From positions 1 to 64,000 of the forward strand of contig JAPOIM010000004.1 in the NCBI GenBank assembly GCA_029978905.1: a DNA stretch of 64,000 bases, read 5' to 3'. Both the position numbers and the translations under genes were made by a program. This DNA is from Planctomycetota bacterium. Lineage in GTDB: Bacteria > Planctomycetota > Planctomycetia > Pirellulales > UBA1268. This document shows positions 43,781-53,015 of this stretch, one piece after another. The stretch's first letter is position 1. Every line of letters begins with the position of its first letter. A model generated the notes under the pieces. The model did no database searches, had not been told where the DNA came from, and saw only the letters and a list, made by a program, of their open reading frames with translations.

Positions 43781-44176
43781 TCAACCAGCCGACGCCTTGA
43801 GTTCGGCGAGATGCTGGGCCGTGCTCACGAGGCGGTCCCAGTTCTGCTCGACATACTCGGGAGGGCCGCCCATCTGGGCGACCGCCACGGCGACTTCCTC
43901 AGTGGGCACCATCTCGATCGCATCCCACGGGCAGACCTTCAGGTCGTAGGGATTCGACTTTTTGCCGGGAATGTGCACGCAGACCTCACAGCCCACGCAC
44001 CGCTCGATATCGATTTCGCACCAACTCTGCAGGTTGTGGAACTGGTCATACTGCTGAATCTTGATGATGCAGTCGACCGGACACACCTCCAGGCAACTCT
44101 CGCAGCCCGTGCAGTTGTCGGCGGTGATAACGGCAAGCTCCTTTGGGAGCTTTTTGCGAGGACCTTGCTTAGCCAT
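43781..44176 (-). CDS. Two-cluster [4Fe-4S] ferredoxin
   Basis: A 131-residue ferredoxin. Cluster one is C22-x2-C25-x2-C28-x3-C32 followed by P (CTGCESCLEVCP). Cluster two begins C60-x2-C63-x2-C66 and its fourth cysteine is C82 in KVCPWDA after an insertion of 15 residues (HIPGKKSNPYDLK region). The insertion and the C-terminal helix (VEQNWDRLVSTAQHLAELKA) differ from classical clostridial ferredoxins. It lies between lysA and dprA; its redox partner is unknown. Confidence 0.88.
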   Translation of the reverse strand: MAKQGPRKKLPKELAVITADNCTGCESCLEVCPVDCIIKIQQYDQFHNLQSWCEIDIERCVGCEVCVHIPGKKSNPYDLKVCPWDAIEMVPTEEVAVAVAQMGGPPEYVEQNWDRLVSTAQHLAELKASAG

Positions 44177-44264
44177 GGTGTCAAACTCGGCACATGAGGA
44201 CGCAGAACTTCAACCACTTCATCCTAGCCGCCATTCAAGCGACGGCAAAACCGCTTTCGTGCGG

Positions 44265-45551
44265 TCAAGTCGTCTCGCCGCGGATCAAGTCTGCGGGGGT
44301 CTGCCGAGCCCGCACGAGCCGGTGAGTTCCGGCGTCCACCATGACCTCTGCGGGAAGCGGCTTGGAGTTGTAGTTGCTTGCCATCACGAATCCATACGCC
44401 CCGGCGATGTCAAGCACGAGAAAGTCGCCCACATCTGCCGGAGCGAGGGGGCGTGTGGTGACAAATCCCCCTTCTTCCTGGGTGAAAATGTCGCCTGACT
44501 CGCACAGAGGGCCTCCCACCACCACGTCCTCTGGGGAGCCGGCGGCGGCACGCCCGTTGGCCGCGACCACGCGGATTGGGTGGTAGGAGCCGTAGAGCAC
44601 AGGGCGGGCGAGGGTGTTGAAGCCCGCATCCACGAGCAGGTATCGCTTGCTCCCCATCCGCTTCACGGCTCGAACTTCGGTGACGAGCGAGCCTGATTCG
44701 GCGGTGAGGTAGCGGCCAGGCTCGATTTCGAGCCGCACACGGTGGCCAAAACGATCTTCAAGACGACGCCGGGTGGCATCCCAGAGCTGGAAGTAGCCGC
44801 TCAAGTCGGCGTGGGACTCGTGCGGACGGTAGGGCACTGGCAGGCCACCGCCTGCAGAGATTGTCGTCAGCGAACGTCCGACTTCCACCGCGATCCGTTC
44901 CAGCGCACCGGCCACCTCGGCGAGGTGCTCCAAATCGGAGCCACTTCCGATGTGCATGTGCAGACCGGAGACCATCAGGCCTGCCCACTCGGCTTGCTTG
45001 AGGACCTCGGGGATGTCCTCGTGCCAGATGCCATGCTTCGAACCCTCGCCACCGGTGTTGGTCTTCTGGCTATGGCCATGACCAAAGCCAGGATTGACCC
45101 GCAAGGTGACCGAGGCTCCCGGCATCCGTTCCGCCAGCTGCGTGAGCATGTCGGCTGAGCCACAGTTGACGTGGATGCCGTGGCTCACCACCGCTTCGAG
45201 GCTCTCGCGATCGAAGATGTCGGCGGTGTAGACAATCGGATGCACCGGCGGCAGGCCGTTGTCGTCGGCACCCGCCACGGGATGTGGCGAGAAACCTGCT
45301 GCGAGCGCGCGATGAATCTCCCCCGCGCTCACGGCATCGACAACGACTCCCTCGCGGCGGATGAGGTCGAGCACGGCGAGGTTGGAACATGCCTTTTGGG
45401 CAAACCGCACCGTGTCCCAGGCCGCCAAGTCCCGGCAGCGGCGCCGAATCATTTCGGCGTCGTACGCGTAGAGTGGCGTGCCGTAGCACTGAGCAAGTTC
45501 GGCCACCGACGCGCCGCCGATGGTCTCCACAGGTTCCTGTTGCTGCATCAT
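44265..45551 (-). CDS. lysA: Diaminopimelate decarboxylase
   Basis: A 428-residue PLP enzyme that makes lysine from meso-diaminopimelate. The Schiff-base lysine is K53 in VRFAQKACSNLAVL, and the fold-III decarboxylase blocks GLHMHIGSGSDLEHL, SAGGGLPVPY and CESGDIFTQEEG are present, the last carrying the active-site Cys. It is 17 bases downstream of nothing on its own strand except the secreted 540-residue protein, and 88 bases upstream of the ferredoxin gene. Confidence 0.92.
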   Translation of the reverse strand: MMQQQEPVETIGGASVAELAQCYGTPLYAYDAEMIRRRCRDLAAWDTVRFAQKACSNLAVLDLIRREGVVVDAVSAGEIHRALAAGFSPHPVAGADDNGLPPVHPIVYTADIFDRESLEAVVSHGIHVNCGSADMLTQLAERMPGASVTLRVNPGFGHGHSQKTNTGGEGSKHGIWHEDIPEVLKQAEWAGLMVSGLHMHIGSGSDLEHLAEVAGALERIAVEVGRSLTTISAGGGLPVPYRPHESHADLSGYFQLWDATRRRLEDRFGHRVRLEIEPGRYLTAESGSLVTEVRAVKRMGSKRYLLVDAGFNTLARPVLYGSYHPIRVVAANGRAAAGSPEDVVVGGPLCESGDIFTQEEGGFVTTRPLAPADVGDFLVLDIAGAYGFVMASNYNSKPLPAEVMVDAGTHRLVRARQTPADLIRGETT

Positions 45552-45568
45552 GGCTCTCGAGAGTGTCT

Positions 45569-47191
45569 TCAGAAGCCGCCTGGGCCAAAGCCACCGCCAG
45601 GCCCAAACCCGCCACCGGGGGCAGCGGCACCGGCCTGGGCAGCAACAACAGCCGCGATCGCACGCAGCACGCCACCGTCGGCACTCAACTGCCAGGCGAC
45701 CCCACGGTCGATCGGCCGCACGACAAACTGCAGCATTGCCGACGGCGCGGCTTTGGCGGCCTCCGCGGCCGGGGCGAGGTCGGCGGCATCAGGGCCCGTT
45801 GCGGCGATGAAGTCGAGCAGCTGCTCGCAGGCGATTTGGACCGCCACGCCAGGCTTCACCTGCCGCTCGGCCGACGAGCCCTGCATCATGCTGTCGAGTC
45901 GGGCCGCGACGTCGCCGCCGGCGAGGGCGTACACGTGCGTTGGCGTGATCGCGAGGGTGACGTCGACCGCGCTACCGCCAGCTCCTTCACCTGCGGCGGC
46001 AGGATCAAGCGAGAGGGTGTGGAGCGTGGCCTCGCCGATCGAGTCGACATCAAACTCGAGTGCAACTCCTGGAGGGAGTTCCACCGTTTCTGCCGCCTTC
46101 TTGATCGCCGATTCGAGTTGCCGTCCGTCGGCCACGCGGGCTCCGCCCGTGAGTTCGGTCTTCGCGCCCTCGGCGGTGATGGCGAGCGTGGCGTCGAGGC
46201 GGCCGCTGTCGAGCATCACACCCATGATGGTGCGGAGCAGTTCGATCACCGGGGTCGCCTGCGGATCTGTGTTCTGGGCAGCCGCTTGCTCGAGCGCGAG
46301 CTCAACCTGCTGCCGCGCCTCGTCGGTCACGGTTTGGGCGAGCATCATCCGCACCATCGGCTCAGTCGCTGTCTGCAGCGGCACGGACAGGGAAGCGGTT
46401 TCTTCCGCATCGACCGCACCCGGCGCTCCCGGGATGGCGACGGTGCGATTCTCAATCTCGACGCGTCCCTTTTCTTCGTTGATCCCAATCCCGAGGGTCA
46501 TCGACTCGATCTGACCGAGGCCCGCCACCATTGCGGCGACGGCATCGCCAGCCTGCCCGCCACCCGCTCCCGGCGCCTGCGCGGCGGCCTGCGTGGCCAT
46601 CGCTGCGAGCTGCTGGCGGAGTGGTTCGGGAAGGACCGAGGGAAACAGCGACACGGCAATGGTGAAGTCGTCGGTCAGGTTTTTAAATGTCTCCGATGGA
46701 TCGATGTCATCGGCGACAGGCATGCCGGTGGGGCTAATCAACGCCCAGCCGTCCCGTTCGATGATGTCGGCGGACCCCATGCCGGGAATCATCAGCTGGC
46801 GAACATCGCCTTGCGTTTGGGCCGGTCCGATCATGCCTTGCAGGGAGTTGAGCAGACCGTCGAGGTCTTTGGCGGGCACGCAGGCACATCCACTGATGGT
46901 GCCGTTGTCGCTGGTGATGATCACGCCGAGCGGCTGCCGCACATCAAGGCCGGCGAGGCCCTGCCCCTGCGTGGCCATCATCAGCATGCCCTCGGCGCCG
47001 CCAGCGAGCATCGGATTGCCCGTTTCAACACCGAGCCACGTCAACTGTTTCTTCAGATCCCGGTAGCTATCGAGGGCGACGACCGCAACCACATCGGCGG
47101 CCTGAGACGAAGCGGTCAGCCAGGGAAAACCACCAGCAACGAGCGCGAGAGCGAGCGTGACCAGACTGCATGTCCGCAATGAGCACCGCAT
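45569..47191 (-). CDS. Secreted protein of unknown function, Gly/Phe tail
   Basis: A 540-residue exported protein. The start at 47191 begins a signal peptide (CSLVTLALALVAGGFPWLTA); the longer frame to 47389 overlaps the divergent protease promoter region. The mature protein is Ala- and Gln-rich with alternating helix and strand, and ends in a repeated GGGFGPGGGFGPGGF tail. Segments such as GYLNSLQGMIGPAQTQ-like blocks and VDVTLAITPTHVYALAGGD suggest a planctomycete-specific family, but I cannot name it. It is 17 bases upstream of lysA. Confidence 0.7.
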   Translation of the reverse strand: MRCSLRTCSLVTLALALVAGGFPWLTASSQAADVVAVVALDSYRDLKKQLTWLGVETGNPMLAGGAEGMLMMATQGQGLAGLDVRQPLGVIITSDNGTISGCACVPAKDLDGLLNSLQGMIGPAQTQGDVRQLMIPGMGSADIIERDGWALISPTGMPVADDIDPSETFKNLTDDFTIAVSLFPSVLPEPLRQQLAAMATQAAAQAPGAGGGQAGDAVAAMVAGLGQIESMTLGIGINEEKGRVEIENRTVAIPGAPGAVDAEETASLSVPLQTATEPMVRMMLAQTVTDEARQQVELALEQAAAQNTDPQATPVIELLRTIMGVMLDSGRLDATLAITAEGAKTELTGGARVADGRQLESAIKKAAETVELPPGVALEFDVDSIGEATLHTLSLDPAAAGEGAGGSAVDVTLAITPTHVYALAGGDVAARLDSMMQGSSAERQVKPGVAVQIACEQLLDFIAATGPDAADLAPAAEAAKAAPSAMLQFVVRPIDRGVAWQLSADGGVLRAIAAVVAAQAGAAAPGGGFGPGGGFGPGGF

Positions 47192-47306
47192 GGGAGGGCT
47201 CCTGTGTAAGGGGCAACAAAACAGAAGTGGTGTTGTACGTGATCGTGGCCCCCGCGGACAGGAGATCGTGCGCAAGGCGGGGCGGAGGCGGTATCCTGTG
47301 GCTGCC

Positions 47307-48332
47307 ATGCATGAACCGCTGCGTACCGCTGATTCTGGCTGCCGACCCTCCTTTTCGACGGGGGCTCCGCTCGAGCGGCAGGTCGTCACGGGCGGGCTGT
47401 CGTTCGACGGAGATGGGCTGTTTGACCATCGACACGACCTCGCGGACTACCTGGAGAGCGGCAGCAGGCCGGTCCACCGTCGCCACTCATCGTCGCGGCT
47501 TCGGTTGCATCTGCTGTTGTTTGTGGCGACGTGCCTGACCACGTTCGGGGCCGGCGTCGTGGGCTGGCAGCCGGTGATCGCCGGTGTGGATGCCGGGCTT
47601 GGGGTGCAGCTGGCTGAGCACTGGCAGCGCGGGCTGCTGTATATGGTTTCGGTGATGGGGGTGTTGGCAGCCCACGAAGCGGGTCACTTCATCGCCGCCA
47701 GGATGCACGCGATTCCGGCCACGCTCCCCTTCTTCATCCCTATTCCGATTTTGCTCACAGGCACACTAGGGGCCGTGATCGGTATGGAAGGGTCGCGTGC
47801 CACGCGGCGGCAGCTGTTTGACATTGCGCTTGCCGGGCCGTTGGCGGGGCTGGTGCTCGCGCTTCCCTGTCTTGCGGTCGGCATCCTGATGGCACCGGTC
47901 GATGAACCGGGGCCGTTTGCGATGCCGCTCGTGGGCCGATGGATGGTGGCGCTCTTCAGACCGGATCTCGCAACAATGGAGTCGATCGCGCCCAATCCTG
48001 CCTTCATGGCCGGCTGGGTGGGGATGCTGGTGACGGGACTGAACATGATCCCGATCAGCCAGCTTGATGGGGGGCACGTGAGCTATGCGATCTTCGGGCG
48101 TCGCAGCTGCTGGCTGGCCCGCAGCATCCTGATCCTGTCGATCGCAACAATTGTCCTGCTCGGTACGCTCAACTGGATCGCACTCGTCGTGATCGTGACG
48201 CTGCTGGGGACGGATCACCCACCGGTGCGTGACGATGCGTCTGGCCCCGGGGCGATCCGCACGATCCTCGGGCTGCTGGCTCTCCTGATTCCGCTGGCCA
48301 CGTTCATGCCGGAGCCCATTCTTTTGAACTGA
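47307..48332 (+). CDS. Site-2 protease family membrane metalloprotease (M50)
   Basis: A 341-residue integral membrane protease. The start at 47307 (MHEPLRTADS) is the first ATG downstream of the divergent gap; longer frames lack features. The zinc motif HEAGH is at 123-127 inside a transmembrane helix (VLAAHEAGHFIAARMHAIPA), and the third ligand block is NMIPISQLDGGH. About six hydrophobic helices are visible and there is no PDZ domain. Such enzymes cleave membrane-anchored substrates; the target is unknown. Confidence 0.88.
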   Translation: MHEPLRTADSGCRPSFSTGAPLERQVVTGGLSFDGDGLFDHRHDLADYLESGSRPVHRRHSSSRLRLHLLLFVATCLTTFGAGVVGWQPVIAGVDAGLGVQLAEHWQRGLLYMVSVMGVLAAHEAGHFIAARMHAIPATLPFFIPIPILLTGTLGAVIGMEGSRATRRQLFDIALAGPLAGLVLALPCLAVGILMAPVDEPGPFAMPLVGRWMVALFRPDLATMESIAPNPAFMAGWVGMLVTGLNMIPISQLDGGHVSYAIFGRRSCWLARSILILSIATIVLLGTLNWIALVVIVTLLGTDHPPVRDDASGPGAIRTILGLLALLIPLATFMPEPILLN

Positions 48333-48391
48333 CGCCGCTCTGGGGGGACACCGGGACCGTATACTTACGGTTACCGAAGAGGAGATGCCCA

Positions 48392-49384
48392 ATGCTGCAG
48401 CCAGTGCACCCCACCGAAGACGACGTCGTGCGGCTTGTGGAAGCCGCCCGCTTTTACGACTACCGTGTCGCTTCGAATCCGATGGCGGATGGCGGCGTGC
48501 CTCCTGTTCCTGGAGTGCGTTTCCCGGCTTCGCTGCACGAACTCGGGCCAACGCGGATCGTTCCTCTCGACAACAGCCTGACGCTTGGGTGTGCCGGGCC
48601 GGCCACCACGCCGAGCCTTTCCGCCAACTTTCTCCATGTGCACTCTGGCGATGCGCTGGCCACTGATGCCAACGCCACCAGCCAACTCTTCTATGTGATG
48701 CGTGGCGAGGGGGCGACGCGGGTCGCTGGCGAGAGCACGGCCTCCATCCCCTGGGTGGCAGGCGATCTGTTCACCTTGCCAGCAGGGAGTCCTGCCACGC
48801 ATGTGGCTGGCGAAGATGCTGCGCTCTACTGGGTGCATGACGAGCCGCTCCTCCGCCACCTTGGGGCGGTCGCCCAGAAGCCCCGCTTTGCGGCGACGCT
48901 CTATCGGCACTCCGCGATTCGCGAGGCGCTCGATGCCGTGATGCACGATCCGGAGAGTCGCAAGGCCAACCGGCTGAGCGTGCTGCTTGGCAACCATCTC
49001 TTTCCTCGCGAGATGACGGTCACGCATGTGCTCTGGGCGATGTTTGGCATTCTTCCGGTTGGCGTCGTGCAGGCTCCGCACCGGCATCAGTCGGTGGCAG
49101 TCGACTTTGTGGTGAATGCGTTGCCGGGATGCTACACGATGGTGGGCTCGAAACTGGCTGCGGATGGATCGATTGCGAATGGGGAGCGTTTTGACTGGGA
49201 GCCCCACTCCGTGTTTGTCACGCCTCCCGGCCTCTGGCATTCGCACCACAACGAGTCGGGCCAGCCGGCACACATCCTGCCGATCCAAGATGCGGGCCTG
49301 CACACGTACCTCCGCACGCTGAGCATTCTGTTCAGTCGCAAGAAGGCGGACGGTGGCCACGACGTGGTCGACGACGCGAACTGA
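48392..49384 (+). CDS. Bicupin, gentisate-dioxygenase-like
   Basis: A 330-residue protein with two cupin domains and GAGGAG before the ATG. The second domain keeps metal-type histidines in APHRHQSVAVDFVV and the motif FVTPPGLWHSHHN, close to the iron site of gentisate and related ring-cleaving dioxygenases. The first domain (NFLHVHSGDALATDANATSQ) lacks the usual H-x-H-x3-E spacing and is probably structural. An aromatic-acid or related oxygenase is possible but not proven. It is 59 bases after the M50 protease gene. Confidence 0.72.
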   Translation: MLQPVHPTEDDVVRLVEAARFYDYRVASNPMADGGVPPVPGVRFPASLHELGPTRIVPLDNSLTLGCAGPATTPSLSANFLHVHSGDALATDANATSQLFYVMRGEGATRVAGESTASIPWVAGDLFTLPAGSPATHVAGEDAALYWVHDEPLLRHLGAVAQKPRFAATLYRHSAIREALDAVMHDPESRKANRLSVLLGNHLFPREMTVTHVLWAMFGILPVGVVQAPHRHQSVAVDFVVNALPGCYTMVGSKLAADGSIANGERFDWEPHSVFVTPPGLWHSHHNESGQPAHILPIQDAGLHTYLRTLSILFSRKKADGGHDVVDDAN

Positions 49385-49430
49385 GTCGTACGCGGGCCAG
49401 CGGCTGTGGGGGCAGTTCGTAAGCCGCCCT

Positions 49431-49499
49431 GTGCTCACGGAAAACTCATCCCGTGCTCACGAAAACAACATCCGTTGCTCACGTTCTCCTCGTGAGCAC
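49431..49499. repeat. 22-bp-phased GTGCTCACG repeats with inverted copy
   Basis: The nonamer GTGCTCACG occurs at 49431-49439 and 49453-49461, and as TTGCTCACG at 49475-49483, each copy 22 bases after the last. Units one and two also share the following AAAAC and ATCC. An inverted CGTGAGCAC sits at 49491-49499 and can pair with the third copy in an eight-pair hairpin with a seven-base loop. The array is 107 bases upstream of the DUF1559 start. Exact two-turn phasing suggests a protein-binding operator; a terminator for the bicupin gene is the alternative. Confidence 0.6.
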
Positions 49500-49605
49500 C
49501 TTCTAAAAGTTGAGCGTGGTTGGTGCGTTGACAGAGTTGGTCAACGCACCCGCATTGAATGCCGCGACCAAGATGGTCGCCCAACTTTTTCTCGGAGAGG
49601 GATGT

Positions 49606-50619
49606 ATGCCAGTCCATCGCGCTGTTGGATCCGTGCGTATTCGATCGAGCCAACAAACAGTTTTGCCCGCTCAAACATCACGTTCCCTTCGCGGTTTCAC
49701 TCTCGTGGAGCTGCTCGTGGTGATCGCCATCATCGGCGTGCTGGTGGGGCTCCTGCTTCCAGCAGTGCAGTCTGCTCGAGAGGCCGCGCGCCGAATCCAG
49801 TGCACCAACCAGATGAAGAACCTTGGGCTCGCGATGCACAACTACCACGACACCAACGGGAGTCTTCCCTACGGGTTCAGCTGGCTGGAGGCCCTGTGGT
49901 CTGCCCCGATCCTGCCCTACATCGAGGAGACGAATCTCCACGACACGTTGATTTGGCAGGAGAGCGGCCTTGGCAACTGGGATGCCAACGGCTCTCCAAA
50001 CGAGGCTGCCTGCGGCACGCTCGTGAGCATTTTCCAATGCCCCAGCTACGCAGGCCCGAAGCAACTTAATAACAACGGCATTCCCGGTCGTGTGCCCACG
50101 AGTTACCGGGCGTGCGCGGGCTCGAACATCTGGTCGGACGATATGAGCACGCTCTCGCGGGGCGGCTCTCTTGTGCCCGCCGGGGCGCAGGCGTTGGAAG
50201 AGCACCCGCTCAACGGCATCTTCTACGGCGATAGCAAAACAACGTTCGGCGACATTCTCGATGGCACATCGAAAACCATCATGCTTGGTGAGTCGTATAC
50301 AGATCCAGAGTATGTGAAAGATGGCCAGGGCATGGACTACTGGCTCTTTGGCAGTCCGCAGACCGGTGGCTGGAAAATCGGCGGCAAGGGCGGCACGGAG
50401 TATTCCGAGGGGCTGGGTTCGACCGGGCCGAGAATGAACAGCCGGCTCGACGTCACGATCCCCGGCACGATCATGGAGATGTCGTTTGGCAGCTACCACC
50501 CAGCCGGAGCGATGTTTGGCTTCGCGGACGGGAGCGTTCGTTTCCTGCCTGAAGACATCAACTGGGTTGTCTATCAGGGCATGGGCTCTCGCAGCGGTCG
50601 AGAGGTTGTTTCGGAATGA
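49606..50619 (+). CDS. DUF1559 pseudopilin-like protein
   Basis: A 337-residue protein. The ATG at 49606 follows GGAGAGGG; longer frames lack a ribosome site. After a 30-residue leader it carries the prepilin-type site and helix LRGFTLVELLVVIAIIGVLV followed by AVQSAREAARR. The C-terminal H-x9-DG signature is HPAGAMFGFADG. The 22-bp-phased repeat array lies in its leader. The gene is followed by a lipoprotein gene, the same pairing as at 11.5-13.1 kb but in reverse order. Confidence 0.92.
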   Translation: MPVHRAVGSVRIRSSQQTVLPAQTSRSLRGFTLVELLVVIAIIGVLVGLLLPAVQSAREAARRIQCTNQMKNLGLAMHNYHDTNGSLPYGFSWLEALWSAPILPYIEETNLHDTLIWQESGLGNWDANGSPNEAACGTLVSIFQCPSYAGPKQLNNNGIPGRVPTSYRACAGSNIWSDDMSTLSRGGSLVPAGAQALEEHPLNGIFYGDSKTTFGDILDGTSKTIMLGESYTDPEYVKDGQGMDYWLFGSPQTGGWKIGGKGGTEYSEGLGSTGPRMNSRLDVTIPGTIMEMSFGSYHPAGAMFGFADGSVRFLPEDINWVVYQGMGSRSGREVVSE

Positions 50620-50687
50620 GTCCCACGTGGCGTCCACGCATCGGTGGTCGCCCAACATGTCTACGCACACTGAGGCTAATTTTGAAA

Positions 50688-51188
50688 ATGCCATCCTTGA
50701 TTCGTCGTGTCGCTGCATTCCTCCTGTTGCCGGTCGCGGTGTTTGCCCTGCCTGGTTGTGGCGGACCACCGACCGCGGACTACTCCAAGGTGGACCTGCT
50801 GTCGGTTGATGGCACGGTCACACTGGATGGGAGCCCGCTGGCGAATGCCGTGATCCTCTTTGAGGACCCCGACACCGCCACCTTCTCCTATGCCCTCACG
50901 GATTCTTCCGGCGGATACAAACTCCGGTTTGATTCAGTGATGATGGGTTGCACGCCGGGCTCAAAAATCGTGCGGGTGAGCACGACGATGAAGATCCCCG
51001 GCCTCAACGGTGCAGAAGGTGAAGGCGAGGGGGAGGTTGCTGGCGAATCGTCGGAAGAAGGCGACGCCTCGGCTCCGGTGGCACGTGCCACCGAGCAGGT
51101 GCCGGTCCATTACAACCGTGAGAGCGAGCTTCGCGCGGACGTAGGGCAGGGCAGTCAGCACTTCGACTTTGATCTGACGACCAACTGA
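50688..51188 (+). CDS. Lipoprotein with carboxypeptidase-regulatory-like fold
   Basis: A 166-residue lipoprotein. The start at 50688 gives MPSLIRRVAAFLLLPVAVFA followed by the lipobox LPGC. A frame start at 50616 overlaps the DUF1559 stop by four bases and could couple translation, but would give a 24-residue leader before the signal. The mature part opens VDGTVTLDGSPLANAVILFE, the beta-sandwich common in planctomycete lipoproteins beside DUF1559 genes, and has an acidic Glu-rich segment (GEGEGEVAGESSEEG) before the C-terminus. Confidence 0.75.
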   Translation: MPSLIRRVAAFLLLPVAVFALPGCGGPPTADYSKVDLLSVDGTVTLDGSPLANAVILFEDPDTATFSYALTDSSGGYKLRFDSVMMGCTPGSKIVRVSTTMKIPGLNGAEGEGEGEVAGESSEEGDASAPVARATEQVPVHYNRESELRADVGQGSQHFDFDLTTN

Positions 51189-51198
51189 CGACCGCCGT

Positions 51199-52872
51199 TT
51201 ACGTCGGCACCATCCAGGCCAGCGGTCCGGCTTGCAGCCACACAAGCAGCCCCATCAGGGCTGCAAGGGCCAGTGAGTGCGGAAAGACGCGGCGCAGGAT
51301 CGCCCCTTCCTGCCGGTGCACGCCGGTGGCCGTGGCGGAGACGACGATGCTCTGGGCATCGATCATCTTGCCCATCACGCCGCCGGTGCTGTTGGCGGTG
51401 CACGTCAGCAAAGGATTCAGGCCGAGCTGTTCGGCGGTTACCCGCTGCAGGCTTCCAAACATCGCGTTGCTCGAGGTGTCGCTGCCCGTGAGCGCCACGC
51501 CCAGCCACCCCAGAAGCGGTGAAAAGAAGGCGTACGCCGTACCAGTTGTGGTCAGCGCGAGACCGAGCGTCACGTCGGTGCCCGAGTAGCGGGTGACAAA
51601 GGCGAGGGCCAGCATCGCCGCGATCGTGGCCAGCGACGGGAAGAGTTTCCGCAGCGTGATCGCAAAGATCGCGGCGGCTCGGCTCCAGGCCAGTCCCAGC
51701 CATGGTACCGAGGCGAGGGCTGCTACGGCGATGCCGGTGCCTGCCGCGGAGAGATAGTTGAAGCGGTAGACGGCCCGCTCGATTTCTTCGCCATCGAGGG
51801 TGGCTGGGGGCACCTTCGCCACGCGTCCATCGAGTCGCGGCACACTGATTTCAGGGAGCGGCGCTGCCGCATCGAGTGCTTGCTTCACTGGAGGCAGCCC
51901 CCAGCAAAAGACCGCGAGCGAAAGAAACACCCAGGGCATCCAGGCCCAGGCCACCCGGCGCGCAGAATCTTCAGGGTGTGCTTCCGAGCTGCTCGACGCT
52001 GCGGCTGTGGTGGAGGCATCGCCGTGGCCGGTGGCGTGTTGCCATGAGGTGGTTGGCTGCCAGAACTTGAGAAACACGGCCACGCTCGCGAGGCTGACAA
52101 TGCCGCCCACCACATCGACGAGGCTCGGCCCGACATAGTTCGCGATCAAAAACTGAATGGATGCAAACGACACGCCGCAGACAAGCACGACCGGCCACAC
52201 GCCCACCAAGCCTCGCCAGCCGCTCATGGCCATGACCATCCAGGCGGGCACGACCAATGAGAAGAAGGGGAGTTGCCGTCCGGCCAGTGCCGAGATCGCT
52301 TGTTCATCGAGCCCCGTCACCTTGGCGAGGGTGAGGATTGGCGTGCCGAGCGCGCCGAAGGCGACCGGTGCGGTGTTGGCGATCAAGGCGATGCAGGCGG
52401 CTTCCAAGGCAGGAAACCCTGTTGCTGCAAGGAGCGCGGCGGTGATCGCGACGGGCGCACCAAACCCTGCTGCGCCTTCGAGAAATGCGCCGAAGCAAAA
52501 CGCGATGAGCAGCGCCTGCACGCGATGGTCGGCCGAGAGTCGCATCACCGATCGCTGCATGACGGCCAATGCCCCAGCTTCCACAGACAGGGCGTAAAGA
52601 AACATTGCGGCGAGAATGATCCAGCCGATTGGAAAGAGACCAAAGGCGGCACCGTAGATCGCGGCCGCCGCCGCGGCATCGGCCGGCATGCCCACCACGC
52701 CGATGGCGATCGCGAGTGCGGTCGCCAGTCCAGCCGCCGCGGCACGCGACGCGGACCAGCCGGCAAAGGCGAGCAGCCCGAGGAGCACCACCAACGGGAG
52801 CATCGCCACAAGCGTGGAGAGCAGCATCGATCCGAAGGGGTCGTACACATGCTGCCAAACGGCAAGAGGCAT
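51199..52872 (-). CDS. lldP: L-lactate permease family transporter
   Basis: A 557-residue membrane transporter that would import lactate or glycolate with protons. The start at 52872 (MPLAVWQHVYDPFGSMLLST) matches the family N-terminus. Many hydrophobic helices are visible, with family blocks FCFGAFLEGAAGFGAPVAIT and IANTAPVAFGALGTPILTLA; a charged cytoplasmic loop with Ser/Glu residues lies in the middle. It converges with the lipoprotein gene and is alone on its strand here, so the in vivo substrate is open. Confidence 0.9.
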   Translation of the reverse strand: MPLAVWQHVYDPFGSMLLSTLVAMLPLVVLLGLLAFAGWSASRAAAAGLATALAIAIGVVGMPADAAAAAAIYGAAFGLFPIGWIILAAMFLYALSVEAGALAVMQRSVMRLSADHRVQALLIAFCFGAFLEGAAGFGAPVAITAALLAATGFPALEAACIALIANTAPVAFGALGTPILTLAKVTGLDEQAISALAGRQLPFFSLVVPAWMVMAMSGWRGLVGVWPVVLVCGVSFASIQFLIANYVGPSLVDVVGGIVSLASVAVFLKFWQPTTSWQHATGHGDASTTAAASSSSEAHPEDSARRVAWAWMPWVFLSLAVFCWGLPPVKQALDAAAPLPEISVPRLDGRVAKVPPATLDGEEIERAVYRFNYLSAAGTGIAVAALASVPWLGLAWSRAAAIFAITLRKLFPSLATIAAMLALAFVTRYSGTDVTLGLALTTTGTAYAFFSPLLGWLGVALTGSDTSSNAMFGSLQRVTAEQLGLNPLLTCTANSTGGVMGKMIDAQSIVVSATATGVHRQEGAILRRVFPHSLALAALMGLLVWLQAGPLAWMVPT

Positions 52873-53015
52873 AAAAAAGGTCCTTCTGAGAGAACGGTCG
52901 CGCTGGCGGGCCGCGCCCCGAGCGAAATGTGGCCGCACGGAATATAGTGTGATAGGGGGAGGTTCGTGTCGGCACGCTCCGCCCCTCGCACCACACTCCC
53001 CGCAGGAGTTTCTCA

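Noticed and set aside
49431-49499. CRISPR array
   Set aside because: The repeat is nine bases with 13-base spacers and a hairpin end; CRISPR repeats are longer and no cas gene is nearby. No CRISPR array was seen anywhere in the window.
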